Shown here: positions 54,458-64,000 of the stretch, piece by piece
How the letters are laid out: each line of letters begins with the position of its first letter
Numbering within the stretch: position 1 is the stretch's first letter
Assembly: GCF_046630445.1 (NCBI RefSeq)
Contig: NC_092340.1
Location: forward strand, 360,510,001-360,574,000
Source: Rutidosis leptorrhynchoides
Lineage: Eukaryota; Streptophyta; Magnoliopsida; Asterales; Asteraceae
Direction of reading: 5' to 3'
DNA: 64,000 nt
Notes under the pieces: model-generated
The model's database searches: none
What the model was told of the DNA's origin: nothing
Seen by the model: the letters and a program-made list of their open reading frames with translations, nothing else
Made by a program: the position numbers and the translations under genes

Positions 54458-54875
54458 ATCGTACAATCAGATGAAGAATTTTTGATAAGAAATAGATTAT
54501 ATGATGTAGATTAGTACCCTGCAATACATAATTTACATATGCATATATAATACTAAAATCCCATAAGTTACGGAGGAATCTACGAAATATGTCAGGCAAA
54601 GTTACAGTAACAGATACGCTAAGATATGAAGTAGCAGATATGTTAAGATATGAATTTTGTCTATACACTATTCATGCAATCCAGGCAGTAAGATATGTCT
54701 AGATTAAGAATGATAAACAAGTGATTCCCTAAGAATGATAAGCAGGTAATTTTCGACACGAAATGATAAGCAAAACTTTTGACATGCAGACACGGTCGAA
54801 GTCCAGTCTTACTAATGCATCCTAACGACTTATCAGTTAGACACACTAATGCAGACCTGGTTCGCTAAGACCATC

Positions 54876-54887
54876 GCTCTGATACCA
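54876..54887 (-). promoter_or_regulatory. Primer binding site, initiator Met tRNA (element 2)
   Basis: TGGTATCAGAGC on the minus strand, two bases from the LTR end, as in element 1. Confidence 0.9.
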
Positions 54888-54889
54888 AC

Positions 54890-56262
54890 TGAAAGGACCC
54901 GTCCTAATCCATCCGGACGAAGTCCACATCAATTACAAACGAATCACAATAGTTGATTTCATCGCGAGGTACTTGACCTCTATATGATACATTTTACAAA
55001 CATTGCATTCGTTTTTAAAAGACAAACTTTCATTTCATTGAAAGTTGACGACATGCATACCATTTCATAATACATCCAACTATAAATGACTTAATAATAA
55101 TCTTGATGAACTCGACGACTAGAATGCAACGTCTTTTGAAATATGTCATGAATGACTCCAAGAATGGTCTCTAATATGAGCAAATGCACAGCGGAAGATT
55201 TCTTTCATACCTGAGAATAAACATGCTTTAAAGTGTCAACCAAAAGGTTGGTGAGTTCATTAGTTTATCATAAATAATCATTTCATAACTTTTAATAGAC
55301 CACAAGATTTCATATTTCCACTTCTCATAAACATACGTCCCGTACATAGAGACAAAATAATCATTCATATGGATTGAACACCTGGTAACCGACATTCACA
55401 ATATGCATATTAGAATATCCCCATCATTCCGGGATCCTCCTTCGGACATGATATAAATTTCGAAGTACTAAAGCATCCGGTACTTTGGATGGGGCTTGTT
55501 GGGCCCGATAGATCTATCTTTAGAGTTCGCGTCAATTAGGGTGTCTGTTCCCTAATTCTTAGATTACCAGACTTAATAAAAAGGGGCATATTCGATTTCG
55601 ATAATTCAACCATATAATGTAGTTTCAATTACTTGTGTCTATTTCGTCAAACATTTATAAAAATTGCGCATGTATTCTCAGCCCAAAAATGTAATAAGTA
55701 AAAAGGGCAAATGAAACTCACGCTTATAAATATTGTAAAACAGTTATTAAAACAGTGCATGTATTCTCAGTCCCAAAAATGTAAAGAGTAAAAGGGAATC
55801 AAATGAAACTCACAGTAATGTATTTTGTAGTAAAAATACATATGACGAAAACTGAACAATGCAGGGTTGGCCTCGGATTCACGAACCTATATCATTTGTA
55901 TATATATTAATATATATAATCGTAATCTAATAAGTTATATATTAATATATATATTATTTCAATTGATTATATTTTTATATCTATATATTTTTATATATGT
56001 TTTATATAAGTATTTTAATAACAAGTTTTTATTGTAATAATATTAATAATAATAATATTAGTGTTAAAAGTTATAATAATAATAATAATAATAATAATGA
56101 TAATAACATAATACTAATTTTGATAAACTCATGATAATTCTTAATAATAATAGTAATAATAATCTTCATAGTAAATTGATAATTTTGACAAAAATGTTAA
56201 TTTCAATGGTGATACTGATTTTAACAAAAACTGTAACTTTAACAATAATGATATATTTAGTA

Positions 56263-56293
<31 letters not shown>

Positions 56294-58641
56294 TAATAAT
56301 CCATTATTTTTATTAATAATAATAATAATAATACATATATTATTAATACTAATAATAATAGTGATATTAATTATAATACTTATGATGATAATAATAGTAA
56401 TAGACATGATACTGATAGTTATGATAATAATAATAATAATAATTACATTACCAATTATACTACTAGTAATAATAATAATAATACTACAATAACGATAATA
56501 TTAGTATTGATAATATTAATAATTATAAACATATTGATAATACTCATATTTATAAAATGACTCAAATTTTAATATTAATGATAATAATATTAATAACCCT
56601 AATCATGTTAATAATAATAATGGTTATACTAGTAATATCCTTAATAATAATACTTTTAATTATTCTAATAAACATATTAATGATATTAATAATAATAACA
56701 ACTTACATTAACAATAATTTATAATAATAATAATAATAATAACAATAATAATAATATTAAAGATTTTTGAAATTAAAAGCTACCTCATAAGGTCATTTAA
56801 AAAAATAGTTGCTACTCGCCGGGCTCGAACCCGAGACCTCCCGCTCACGCACAAACACTTCCTACCATCCAGCCAAACCCCGTTTTTCTGTTATTTTATA
56901 CGTTCTAAATTTTATATCCCGTATTATCTTTTCCCATATTCATCATCTTCATCATAATCACATCAACCATGGAAGTTTAAAATCGAAGTAGCAAATTTAC
57001 AGTTTCAATTAACACTTGTAAACCAACAGAGAACTAAAAGTATTGCTCTTGAATGATTTGAAAACAACAAAAATAAATTGAAAAAAAAACTTCCTGCCGC
57101 CGCTGAATAAAGAAGAAAAAAAATTCATTTTCGAGTTTGGTCACGTTTTAGAAAATATTTACATGAATTATGTTCCAAATGATTCCTAGAAACTTTATAA
57201 ATCCTTAATTTTAACAAAATTGATTTATAACACTCCAATTTGATCTTTGAAAAATCAGTTGACTTTTGAAAATAAAAGTTTGACTCGTAAATTCGATCGT
57301 GTTTGGAGGAATTGGAACACCGAATTTTCCAGAAAGATTGTTTAGAGTATTCTTAACAATCCTACATTTATGGATTTTAAAGTTTCAGTAGAAATTGAGC
57401 TTTTGACAAAGGAAACCATGAACAGAGGTATGCGACAGTTTTAAAAAAAAATTGTTAAATTAACAATTATACTCTGTGTAAAATGGTTGTAATTGATATT
57501 GTGAATGTGAAATTGAATGAGCTTATCAAAACACTGAATACACACTTGTTTTGTAATCCAGTAACCTCGACAGGATTAAATCAAATCAGAGAAAAAGAAA
57601 GAAAAAAAAATAAAATAACAATAAAAGGACAACAACCCTAACAGACTTTGTTTGATACTGAAGTGGATTAGGAATCGATGTTAAACAGATTGGAGACAAA
57701 AAAAAATCACATTTGGAATAGTTAAGTTGATACTCGTAACAACTGGTACGAATTGTTCTTGTTTTTATATTATATATAATTAATAATATATATAATAATT
57801 CTAAATAATAATAAGTAATAATACTGGTTCCATATATATATATATCTGTATTTTATATGTATAAGTAATTATAAATATTTGTATTTGTATATATGGATTA
57901 TATATCTGTATATGTATCAAATTCTGATTTTTTTTTTCTCTTTATAAATAACTAGTATAATTATATTAATAGTATTAATATCAATAATACTAATAATAAT
58001 ATTATAAATAATAATTTTATTAACAAAGGCTAATAATGATAAATGATAATAATATAATAGTATTAATACTAACATCAATGATAATTACCAATAATGATAA
58101 TAATAATATCAATAGTTCTCATAATCTTATTAGTTATAATGTTAATAGTAATATTAATATTAATAATAATATTATCACTTACACATATCAAATTTTATAT
58201 GTATATATTTATATCTCATATTAAAATTAATAATATTAATAATACAAATGTTAATATTTTCATTTATAATAAAAGTAAGGTTAATAGTATAACTTTTATA
58301 TTTTTAACATACACCTAATAATAAATATGTACAGAAACCATGTGTTATATTTATAGATTAATAATAACTTAATTATTATTATATCATTTATTATTTTACA
58401 ATTTAGTTCTTACAATTAATCATATATTATTTCGAATTATTATAAATATACTTATATTTATATTTACATATTTATTTACATACAATTGTTCGTGAATCGT
58501 CGGGAGCAGTCAAAAGGGTAAATGCATTTATGTAAACTGTTCCAAAATTTTTAAGACTCAACATTACAGAATTTGCTTATCATGTCGAAATCATATAAAG
58601 AGTAAGGTTTAAATTTGATCAAAAATTCCCGGGTCGTCACA
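54890..58641 (-). repeat. 5' LTR of element 2
   Basis: 3752 bp, near-identical partner of 46719-50465. Differences are mostly in microsatellite lengths and a few substitutions (for example near 55488). Hairpin at 55237-55250. Confidence 0.92.
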
Positions 58642-58646
58642 ATACA

Positions 58647-60606
58647 AGGGTGGGAGGGAAGTTTTGATCTTGATCTCATACTTCTTGAAACTAAAGTTAA
58701 CTTTATAAGTTCAAGAACATGGAAGTATAACTTTCTAGTTATAACTTCATATACTTATGAAAGATCTAAGTTTCTATAGCTTATGGTCTTCTAATTTTGT
58801 TGTAAACAAGGGCTTATGAGCTTACATACACTTTACAAGATGAGAATCTAAGTTTCATAACTTATGGTTTCATTAGAGTAAAGATTCAAGTGTTATGACT
58901 TAGGATTTAACTTAGTAACTTTAGATCTAGACTTTTGAGTCTTGGATCTTCAAGATCTAACTAAGAACTATGTTCTACAACTTAAGATCTTGATTATTTA
59001 GTTTACTCTTAAGTTTGTAGCTTAATATTACTTTTAGAGTTCATGTATGTGTCGGATCTAAGATCTTAATGTAACTTTGGTTAATCAAACTACTTGCAAC
59101 ACTTAATTGAGTTGTGCTACTTATCTTAGACTTACACTTGTGTTATGATGGTAAAAACTTGGTAAAGATGATGCAAACACATCAACGAGTTGTACACTTG
59201 AAGCTATATGCATCAAGGATGAGAACCGTGATGAGCATCGAGCACCAAGAACCCACCGGAACACTAAACCTACTGTTTTTCGGGTCTGATCAGAATACCT
59301 GGGCTACTGTAAAGTTGATTTTCAGTTAGCTCTATTCGAGTAGATAATTTTTCATTTAAGACTCGTCTTAATCCGAGTTACGGTTTAGGATCTATGGCCC
59401 TCCGAACGTCACTATGTCCTTTTAACGTTGTGCTAAAAATTCTGACCTACTCGCACTTAAACCGTCGCCACGGTCAAACGAACATGAGTTTGGTTCTGGA
59501 ATTTTTACAGCAACTAAAGGACTCATATACGAAGCCATGGCCACTGGTCCCACCTCAATTCAGTTTGTATAGAGGCCGTGGCGACTGATCGAAATCAGCC
59601 TTTGTTTTAAACTCTTTTCTAGAATGAAACTTACTTTATACTTTTTGTTTGGTGATGAATGATGATGATACTTAAGACCTAATTTACATACATTTAAACC
59701 TTTGAGAACGATTTACTGACTTAGTAACTTTTGACTTAGGTTGAGGACTTTTCGGACCTACATACTTGCTTACTTTCCCGATACAACTTTACTACTACTT
59801 TACACTGTGAGTTATAGCTTCCCTTTTTACTTTAACTATTTTGGGAACTTAGAATACATGCGCATTTTACATTTTACATACTAGGCACGAGTACTTAAAC
59901 TTTATATATGTGTGGGTTATACAACGGCATAAACTTTCCCCTTAGCTCGGTAACGTTTAATCATTGGTCTTTGAACCGGTGAACGCGAATCTTAGATATG
60001 GATTCATAAGGTTTGACTTCCCCACTCGGGCTAGTAGCGCTAGCATTTAACGGGTGTTTAATACTTCGTAAACATACGCACTCGCCAAGTGTACTTTTAG
60101 GGGGTGATAAACGTTAAGTTAGTTACCAAGTGCCCACGGTTATACATATACTTTTCATACTATTTTGAAACGCTGTTGAAGCACTAAAATCTCGTGGCCT
60201 ACCTTACATTACTGTTATACATAAAGTATAGCTCACCAAACTTTGTGTTGACGTTTTTAAGCATGTTTTTCTCAAGTGCTTAAGGTTTGCTTGCTTCCGC
60301 TGTTGTACTAGTCATGCCTTGTAGACTCCCGCTGCGCTTGTTAGAGTTGTCACTGCATGAAACGTTTTATTTGCATTCAAACTATGTTACCTTTTGAAAC
60401 AATGATTTGTAACGACCATTGGGTCACGTACTATTACTAATTGCTTCTGTTCATTGAAGCATACTTTTGTAAGACATTTGATGTTGGTTAAGACATCACC
60501 TTTATTCATGAATGCAAACTTCTTTTGAAACAGCATATAGTATTTGACCTTGTAATGATCATGTTGTTGATGATTCGTACACGATGGTTTTGTACGGGGC
60601 ATCACA
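58647..60606 (+). repeat. 5' LTR of element 3, second segment
   Basis: Continues the LTR after element 2 and ends CATCACA at 60606. It contains GTGAG (59807), an imperfect hairpin (60237-60250) and an acceptor-like TTTTTCTCAAG/T (about 60266-60277). Short open frames inside have no recognisable product. Confidence 0.83.
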
Positions 60607-60608
60607 TT

Positions 60609-60620
60609 TGGTATCAGAGC
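60609..60620 (+). promoter_or_regulatory. Primer binding site, initiator Met tRNA (element 3)
   Basis: TGGTATCAGAGC two bases after the LTR end. Confidence 0.9.
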
Positions 60621-60954
60621 ATTGGTTGTAGGGAATTAGGTTGCATTAGTGAGTCTGGACCGACCCGAGTAGGATTCACTAATAGGACTAATCTACAACT
60701 TGCTAGTTTACTTGTTACCACGAAACTTACTGCATGATGATGCTTACTTCTACTGCTATATGCCGTATGCTACTACATGATTTCACTACTGCATGCTATT
60801 ATCTGCTTTTAATCGTATGCTACTTCTGTACGATTTGTTATTATTGCCATACTATTCAATGCTATGCATGATTTAGACTGTCGTAATTACTTTGCCTAAT
60901 ACGTGCTTGCTTTATGACTTACTGACATGGAAAAAGTTATTTTTCCTTGTTCAG

Positions 60955-61833
60955 ATGTCGGATATTCCACCTGTCATCATTTTGGACAGCGACACAGACT
61001 CATCAGCCACCTCACCGACCATTGTTGCCGATTCTCAGATGCCGTCATCGACACCTTCCAGTGACTCAGGCGCTTCATCCTCTGGAGCCAGTAGCCATAC
61101 GCCCGACCCAGTGGTTACCTCAGACGGACAAGTGGACCCACTGGAGATTCCAGCTCCACTTGCCCCAGGACCTCCGGAGCCACAGCACCATCCCGGTGGT
61201 GCTGTGATTCCCGCAGAACTTGGGGAAGGTCCGGTCCGTAATGAGTATAACCATTGGTGCCAACGCCTTCCTGATGGACGTCTCGTACCGATCGGACCCG
61301 ACAGATACCGGCAGATGATGGCCGCCCGAGGAGAGCCACCCATGCAGCCACCCCCAGCCGATTTAGACGACCCATCATCCTCCGATTCTTCATCCGATGA
61401 CTCATTCTCCAACGACTCTAGTGACGAGTATTCAGATGAGGACCCTGATGATGCACCTGTACAGCCACCCTCCACCCCGCCGAAGAAGCGGTACCGTTTC
61501 GATGGTACCGTCATTCTAGGGATTAATGGAGGTCGACCATTCATTGACTCTCATGGTCGGCGTCGTAGGGTTACCGCCCATAAGTGGCTTGTGCCGTATC
61601 CTGCTGATCCCTTCATCCGTAAGCCTTACCGCTGTTCACCATCCACTTCTGGAGCCGGACCATTTGCACCACCAGCTGCACCAGCTCCACCCATACCGAC
61701 TGCACCGCCTACCCCACCATTTCCCTCTATCGAGGAACTGACGAGAGAGGTGGAGATCCTCTGTGCTCGGGTAGCTGAGCTCGAGGACCAGATGTTCCAT
61801 GTAATGGACATCCTACACCCACCGTCACCGTAG
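60955..61833 (+). CDS. Acidic leader ORF of element 3, unknown function
   Basis: A 292-residue ORF between primer site and gag. Start taken at ATG 60955 (MSDIPPVIILDSDTDSSA); the frame is open 21 codons further up but only from a TTG. N-terminus Ser/Thr/Asp/Pro-rich; the middle has YNHWCQRLPDGRLVPIG and an acidic DSSSDDSFSNDSSDEYSDED stretch; then a basic RYRFDG...HGRRRRV part, a Pro/Ala-rich linker and a C-terminal coiled coil (LTREVEILCARVAELEDQM). The ATG directly follows a pyrimidine-rich TTTTTCCTTGTTCAG, which looks like a splice acceptor. No known domain recognised. GC-rich compared with its surroundings. Confidence 0.7.
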   Translation: MSDIPPVIILDSDTDSSATSPTIVADSQMPSSTPSSDSGASSSGASSHTPDPVVTSDGQVDPLEIPAPLAPGPPEPQHHPGGAVIPAELGEGPVRNEYNHWCQRLPDGRLVPIGPDRYRQMMAARGEPPMQPPPADLDDPSSSDSSSDDSFSNDSSDEYSDEDPDDAPVQPPSTPPKKRYRFDGTVILGINGGRPFIDSHGRRRRVTAHKWLVPYPADPFIRKPYRCSPSTSGAGPFAPPAAPAPPIPTAPPTPPFPSIEELTREVEILCARVAELEDQMFHVMDILHPPSP

Positions 61834-62133
61834 GGCTTTTGTAGTAGATTTCATTATGTAATCTAGTTGTAGTTTCATGTTTCAATTATGTAATGTACGA
61901 ACCTATGCGAATGTATGCAACTTATTATTATTAATGAATGGAACTTTACGTTATTTAATTCTTGCACGGTGTTCTATTTACGTTACTGTATGATGATTCT
62001 GTGGTATTTGTACCTAGTTGCATTACTTAATAAACATGTGATGTGTTGATTCCATGTTGGTTACCATATACTGTATTATTACTATTTGAATGCTGGATTT
62101 TAACTTGAGTCAAAATTTTTGTTTAGAACATCA

Positions 62134-62294
62134 ATGGCCAACGGAAGATCAACACCCACCGCAGCCCAAATCGAGGAAATGATCAATGAACGAGTCGCCG
62201 CAGCTTTAGCGGAAATGAACCCCCAAGCTCCACCGCCACCGGTTATCCAGCCCATTCGTAATGGATGCACATACAAAGAGTTTCAAAGCTGCAA
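62134..62294 (+). pseudogene. gag of element 3, N-terminal part cut by insertion
   Basis: ATG 62134 opens MANGRSTPTAAQIEEMINER, then an alanine/proline-rich part and NGCTYKEFQSC, matching the GCTYKEF motif of element 1 gag. The similarity ends at 62294 where a new LTR begins. The gene continues, if at all, beyond the window. Confidence 0.75.
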
Positions 62295-64000
62295 TGTAAC
62301 ATCCTCAATCGGGCCTAGATGTAAGATTACTAGATTGCCCTTAAGTTTGTATTGTGTTATTATATGCTTTTATTTCTATTTAATATTTATTATTAAATAA
62401 TGACGTGGTTAGGACCAGTTTGTGACAAGGGTCACAGAATAGGCTTGTTTATTTAATTTGGACTTTGTTTGGGTTGTCAAATGTTGTACGAAAGATATCA
62501 GATAACTGATAAATACCCGTGTGTTGCACAGTGTGGGAAATTAACCTAAATTAAGTTACTAGTGCTGTCTCTCTCTTGCATTTTTCCAGAACCATCTCAC
62601 ACAAACCCGTTCTTCATCTTCCTCACCTACTTCAAACCCTAATCCTTGATTCTTGTTTTAGAGCTCAAATTGTTCATATCTTTGTATTCCTTGTGATTCA
62701 CTGATTCTTTTAAGGTAAGAATCACAAGCTTCCATGCTCTAATCTTTGTGAAATTTAAGGTTTTGTGTTAGTTTTCATAAAAGTGTAAATTTGTGTCAAA
62801 ACAAGTGATTTAAGTGTTGTTATGGTCAAATTGTTGTGGGTTTTGAGTCTATAACAAGTAGTGAACAAGTTGTGGTCGATTTTGGTGTTTAAAACGAGCT
62901 CTAGATCAAGATTTGAGGATTTCATTGTGAAGTCCGTAGCCTTTGTTCAGTTTTTGATGAAGATGAACACACTCGGCCGACTGTCGGTCGACAGTCGACC
63001 GACTGAGGGTTGAACCGGCCGGTTGACGAAGACAACCGACCGACTGTTAAGTGAACCGGCCGACTGAGATTTACCTTCGGCTGATTGATGTAATACCGAA
63101 TGAATCGACCGACTGGGAAGGTCAGTCAACCGGTTGTGTCGACAGTCGACCGACTGTAAGAGTCAGTCGACCGACTGTAAGAGTCAGTCAACCGACTGAG
63201 TATTCAGGGCAGAATATTTTATCTAAGTGTTGATTTTTTAGCCGTTATGCTGCCCGTTTGTATTTTGATGTTTATGATGTAAATTTTGAAAGTGAACAAG
63301 TATTAAGCAAAAAATTTTAGCGGACAGTTTTTGATACAAAAATTTATATATTGTGTTATTTGATGTTAACGAACAAAAACTAACTTGTGGATATGTTTTT
63401 CTCAGGAGAAAAGGAGAAAGAGAAGGTTCAGTAATTAGAAAGCTGAATACCTTCTCGTTTGCTGGTAATTGGTGAGTGGGACTAACTGGAGAATATAGTA
63501 TATAGAAGCATGTTATATTATGATTGCCATGCTTGTTAGATATACATATTGTTGTGGTTAGTTAGTACATTGTGATGACTGCATGTTGGTTGATGCTTGT
63601 CTGCTGGAGCCCAGTGCGTCCCTATTGTGTGGTGGCCTCGGTAGAAGAGATCAACCTGCGAGTTGGGTTCATCATGTGGTGGCCTAGACAGCCGTGGTGT
63701 ATATATATGTGAATGACGCGTCCGTCGCGTGTGGATTATGTATATACATGCGGTGGTGGAGGAACTTCTGGTAAGCCCCAGTCCGATCAGCTGGTGGTTA
63801 ATGGTTTGGCCGAGCCGCCAGAGTCTCTGTAGACGGCACTTGGGTGATGTTTGTGTGTTAGACTATTGTGACATGATTAGTATAACACTTATGTATGCTA
63901 TGGCCTGTAGTTAGTAGTACTCACTTAGCTTCGTGCTAATTCCCCTTCATCTCCTCCCTGCAGGTTATTAGCTTTTGTAAATGTTGCATTTTGGGGAGAA
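62295..64000 (+). mobile_element. LTR sequence 4, runs off window end
   Basis: Starts TGTAACATCCTC inside gag of element 3, a typical start for LTRs of this group. The left flank is TGCAA (62290-62294). No primer site is reached before the window ends. It carries a cluster of GTCGACCGACTG palindromes (62968-63205), GTGAG (63472), a hairpin (63925-63939) and CTGCAG/GT (63959-63965). Whether it is a solo LTR or a full element is unknown. Confidence 0.7.
62968..63205. repeat. Cluster of GACCGACTG-type palindromic repeats
   Basis: Roughly a dozen copies or near-copies of CCGACTG, several as the palindrome CAGTCGACCGACTG, with irregular spacing. Not evenly spaced, so not a CRISPR array. Confidence 0.85.

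Larger units (their letters stand above)
46719..58641 (-). mobile_element. Complete non-autonomous LTR element 2 (LARD-like)
   Basis: Flanked by ATACA (46714-46718 and 58642-58646). LTRs 46719-50465 (3747 bp) and 54890-58641 (3752 bp), both TGAAAGGACCC...GGGTCGTCACA on the plus strand, nearly identical. Primer site and polypurine tract place it on the minus strand. The 4.4-kb interior has no gag-pol. It shares the terminal and internal polypurine tracts and the post-primer leader (CACGGTCGAAGTCCAG) with element 1, so element-1-type proteins could mobilise it. Few LTR differences imply a young insertion. Confidence 0.92.
46185..62294 (+). mobile_element. Ty3/gypsy LTR element 3, 5' part, with nested element 2
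   Basis: The LTR starts TGTAACGACCCTGG at 46185 inside the LINE and ends GGCATCACA at 60606. Without nested element 2 (and one copy of its duplication) the LTR is about 2.5 kb. Primer site, leader ORF and gag start follow, then a fourth LTR sequence interrupts gag at 62295. The left 5-bp target flank is AGTTG (46180-46184); the right one is outside the window. Plus strand, Tekay-like by its gag. Confidence 0.87.

Noticed and set aside
61035-61544. 169-codon minus-strand frame opposite the element 3 leader ORF
   Set aside because: Shadow of the GC-rich plus-strand ORF, which has the coherent acidic, basic and coiled-coil layout and the better start.
62505-62545. Second Helitron 3' hairpin (CCCGTGTGTTGCACAG on the plus strand)
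   Set aside because: The terminal CTAG/T is missing at the expected place and it may simply belong to LTR 4.
62968-63205. CRISPR-like array
   Set aside because: Plant nuclear context, very short irregular repeats, no unique spacers of even length.

Overview
The window is a repeat-dense stretch of a flowering-plant nuclear genome. It is AT-rich, has long introns, and carries L1-type LINEs, Ty3/gypsy chromovirus-like LTR elements with very long LTRs, Helitrons, a Mutator-like element, SINEs and a TRIM. The style of the LTR elements (LTRs starting TGTAACATCC or TGTAGTGACCC, iMet-tRNA primer site, Tekay-like gag-pol) reminds me of the daisy family (Asteraceae). That placement is from memory, not demonstrated. 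Only one probable host gene is visible.

Layout. 1-4353: 3' part of an L1-type LINE (end of ORF1, intact 1210-residue ORF2, short A tail). 4354-8033: non-coding DNA with two MITE-like elements. 8039-22529: complete Ty3/gypsy element on the minus strand (TATAT target duplication) with a decayed gag-pol frame, an F-box-like ORF and an acidic leader ORF. Its 5' LTR carries a 1.3-kb snap-back inverted duplication. 22686-24935 and 27479-29786: two related solo LTRs. 30474-32029: Mutator-like element with 9-bp target duplication. 32354-39623: FLC-like MADS-box gene on the minus strand, four exons seen, with a 6.7-kb first intron holding a Helitron-like end, long AT and TAA microsatellites, a TRIM and a SINE. 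40331-43040: tandem duplication and two adjacent Helitrons. 44246-46184: 5' part of a second LINE.

From 46185 the sequence is a nest. The second LINE is broken by a plus-strand Ty3/gypsy element (from 46185; LTR end 60606, primer site, acidic leader ORF, start of gag). Its 5' LTR is broken by a complete non-autonomous element on the minus strand (46719-58641, target duplication ATACA). Its gag is broken by a fourth LTR sequence (62295 to the window end).

How the parts relate. The two complete minus-strand elements share primer-site flank, polypurine tract and an internal polypurine-tract copy, so the non-coding one could have been mobilised by proteins of the coding family. All three elements with a visible leader carry an extra Ser/Asp/Glu-rich ORF between primer site and gag. 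Every LTR family here shows the same unlisted module: a GTGAG donor-like site, then 462-510 bases later a small hairpin followed by a pyrimidine-rich CAG/GT acceptor-like site. The hairpin stem sequence differs between families while pairing is mostly kept. This module, the palindromic LTR, the F-box ORF inside the retrotransposon and an antisense two-membrane-segment ORF in the non-coding element are the main points for follow-up.
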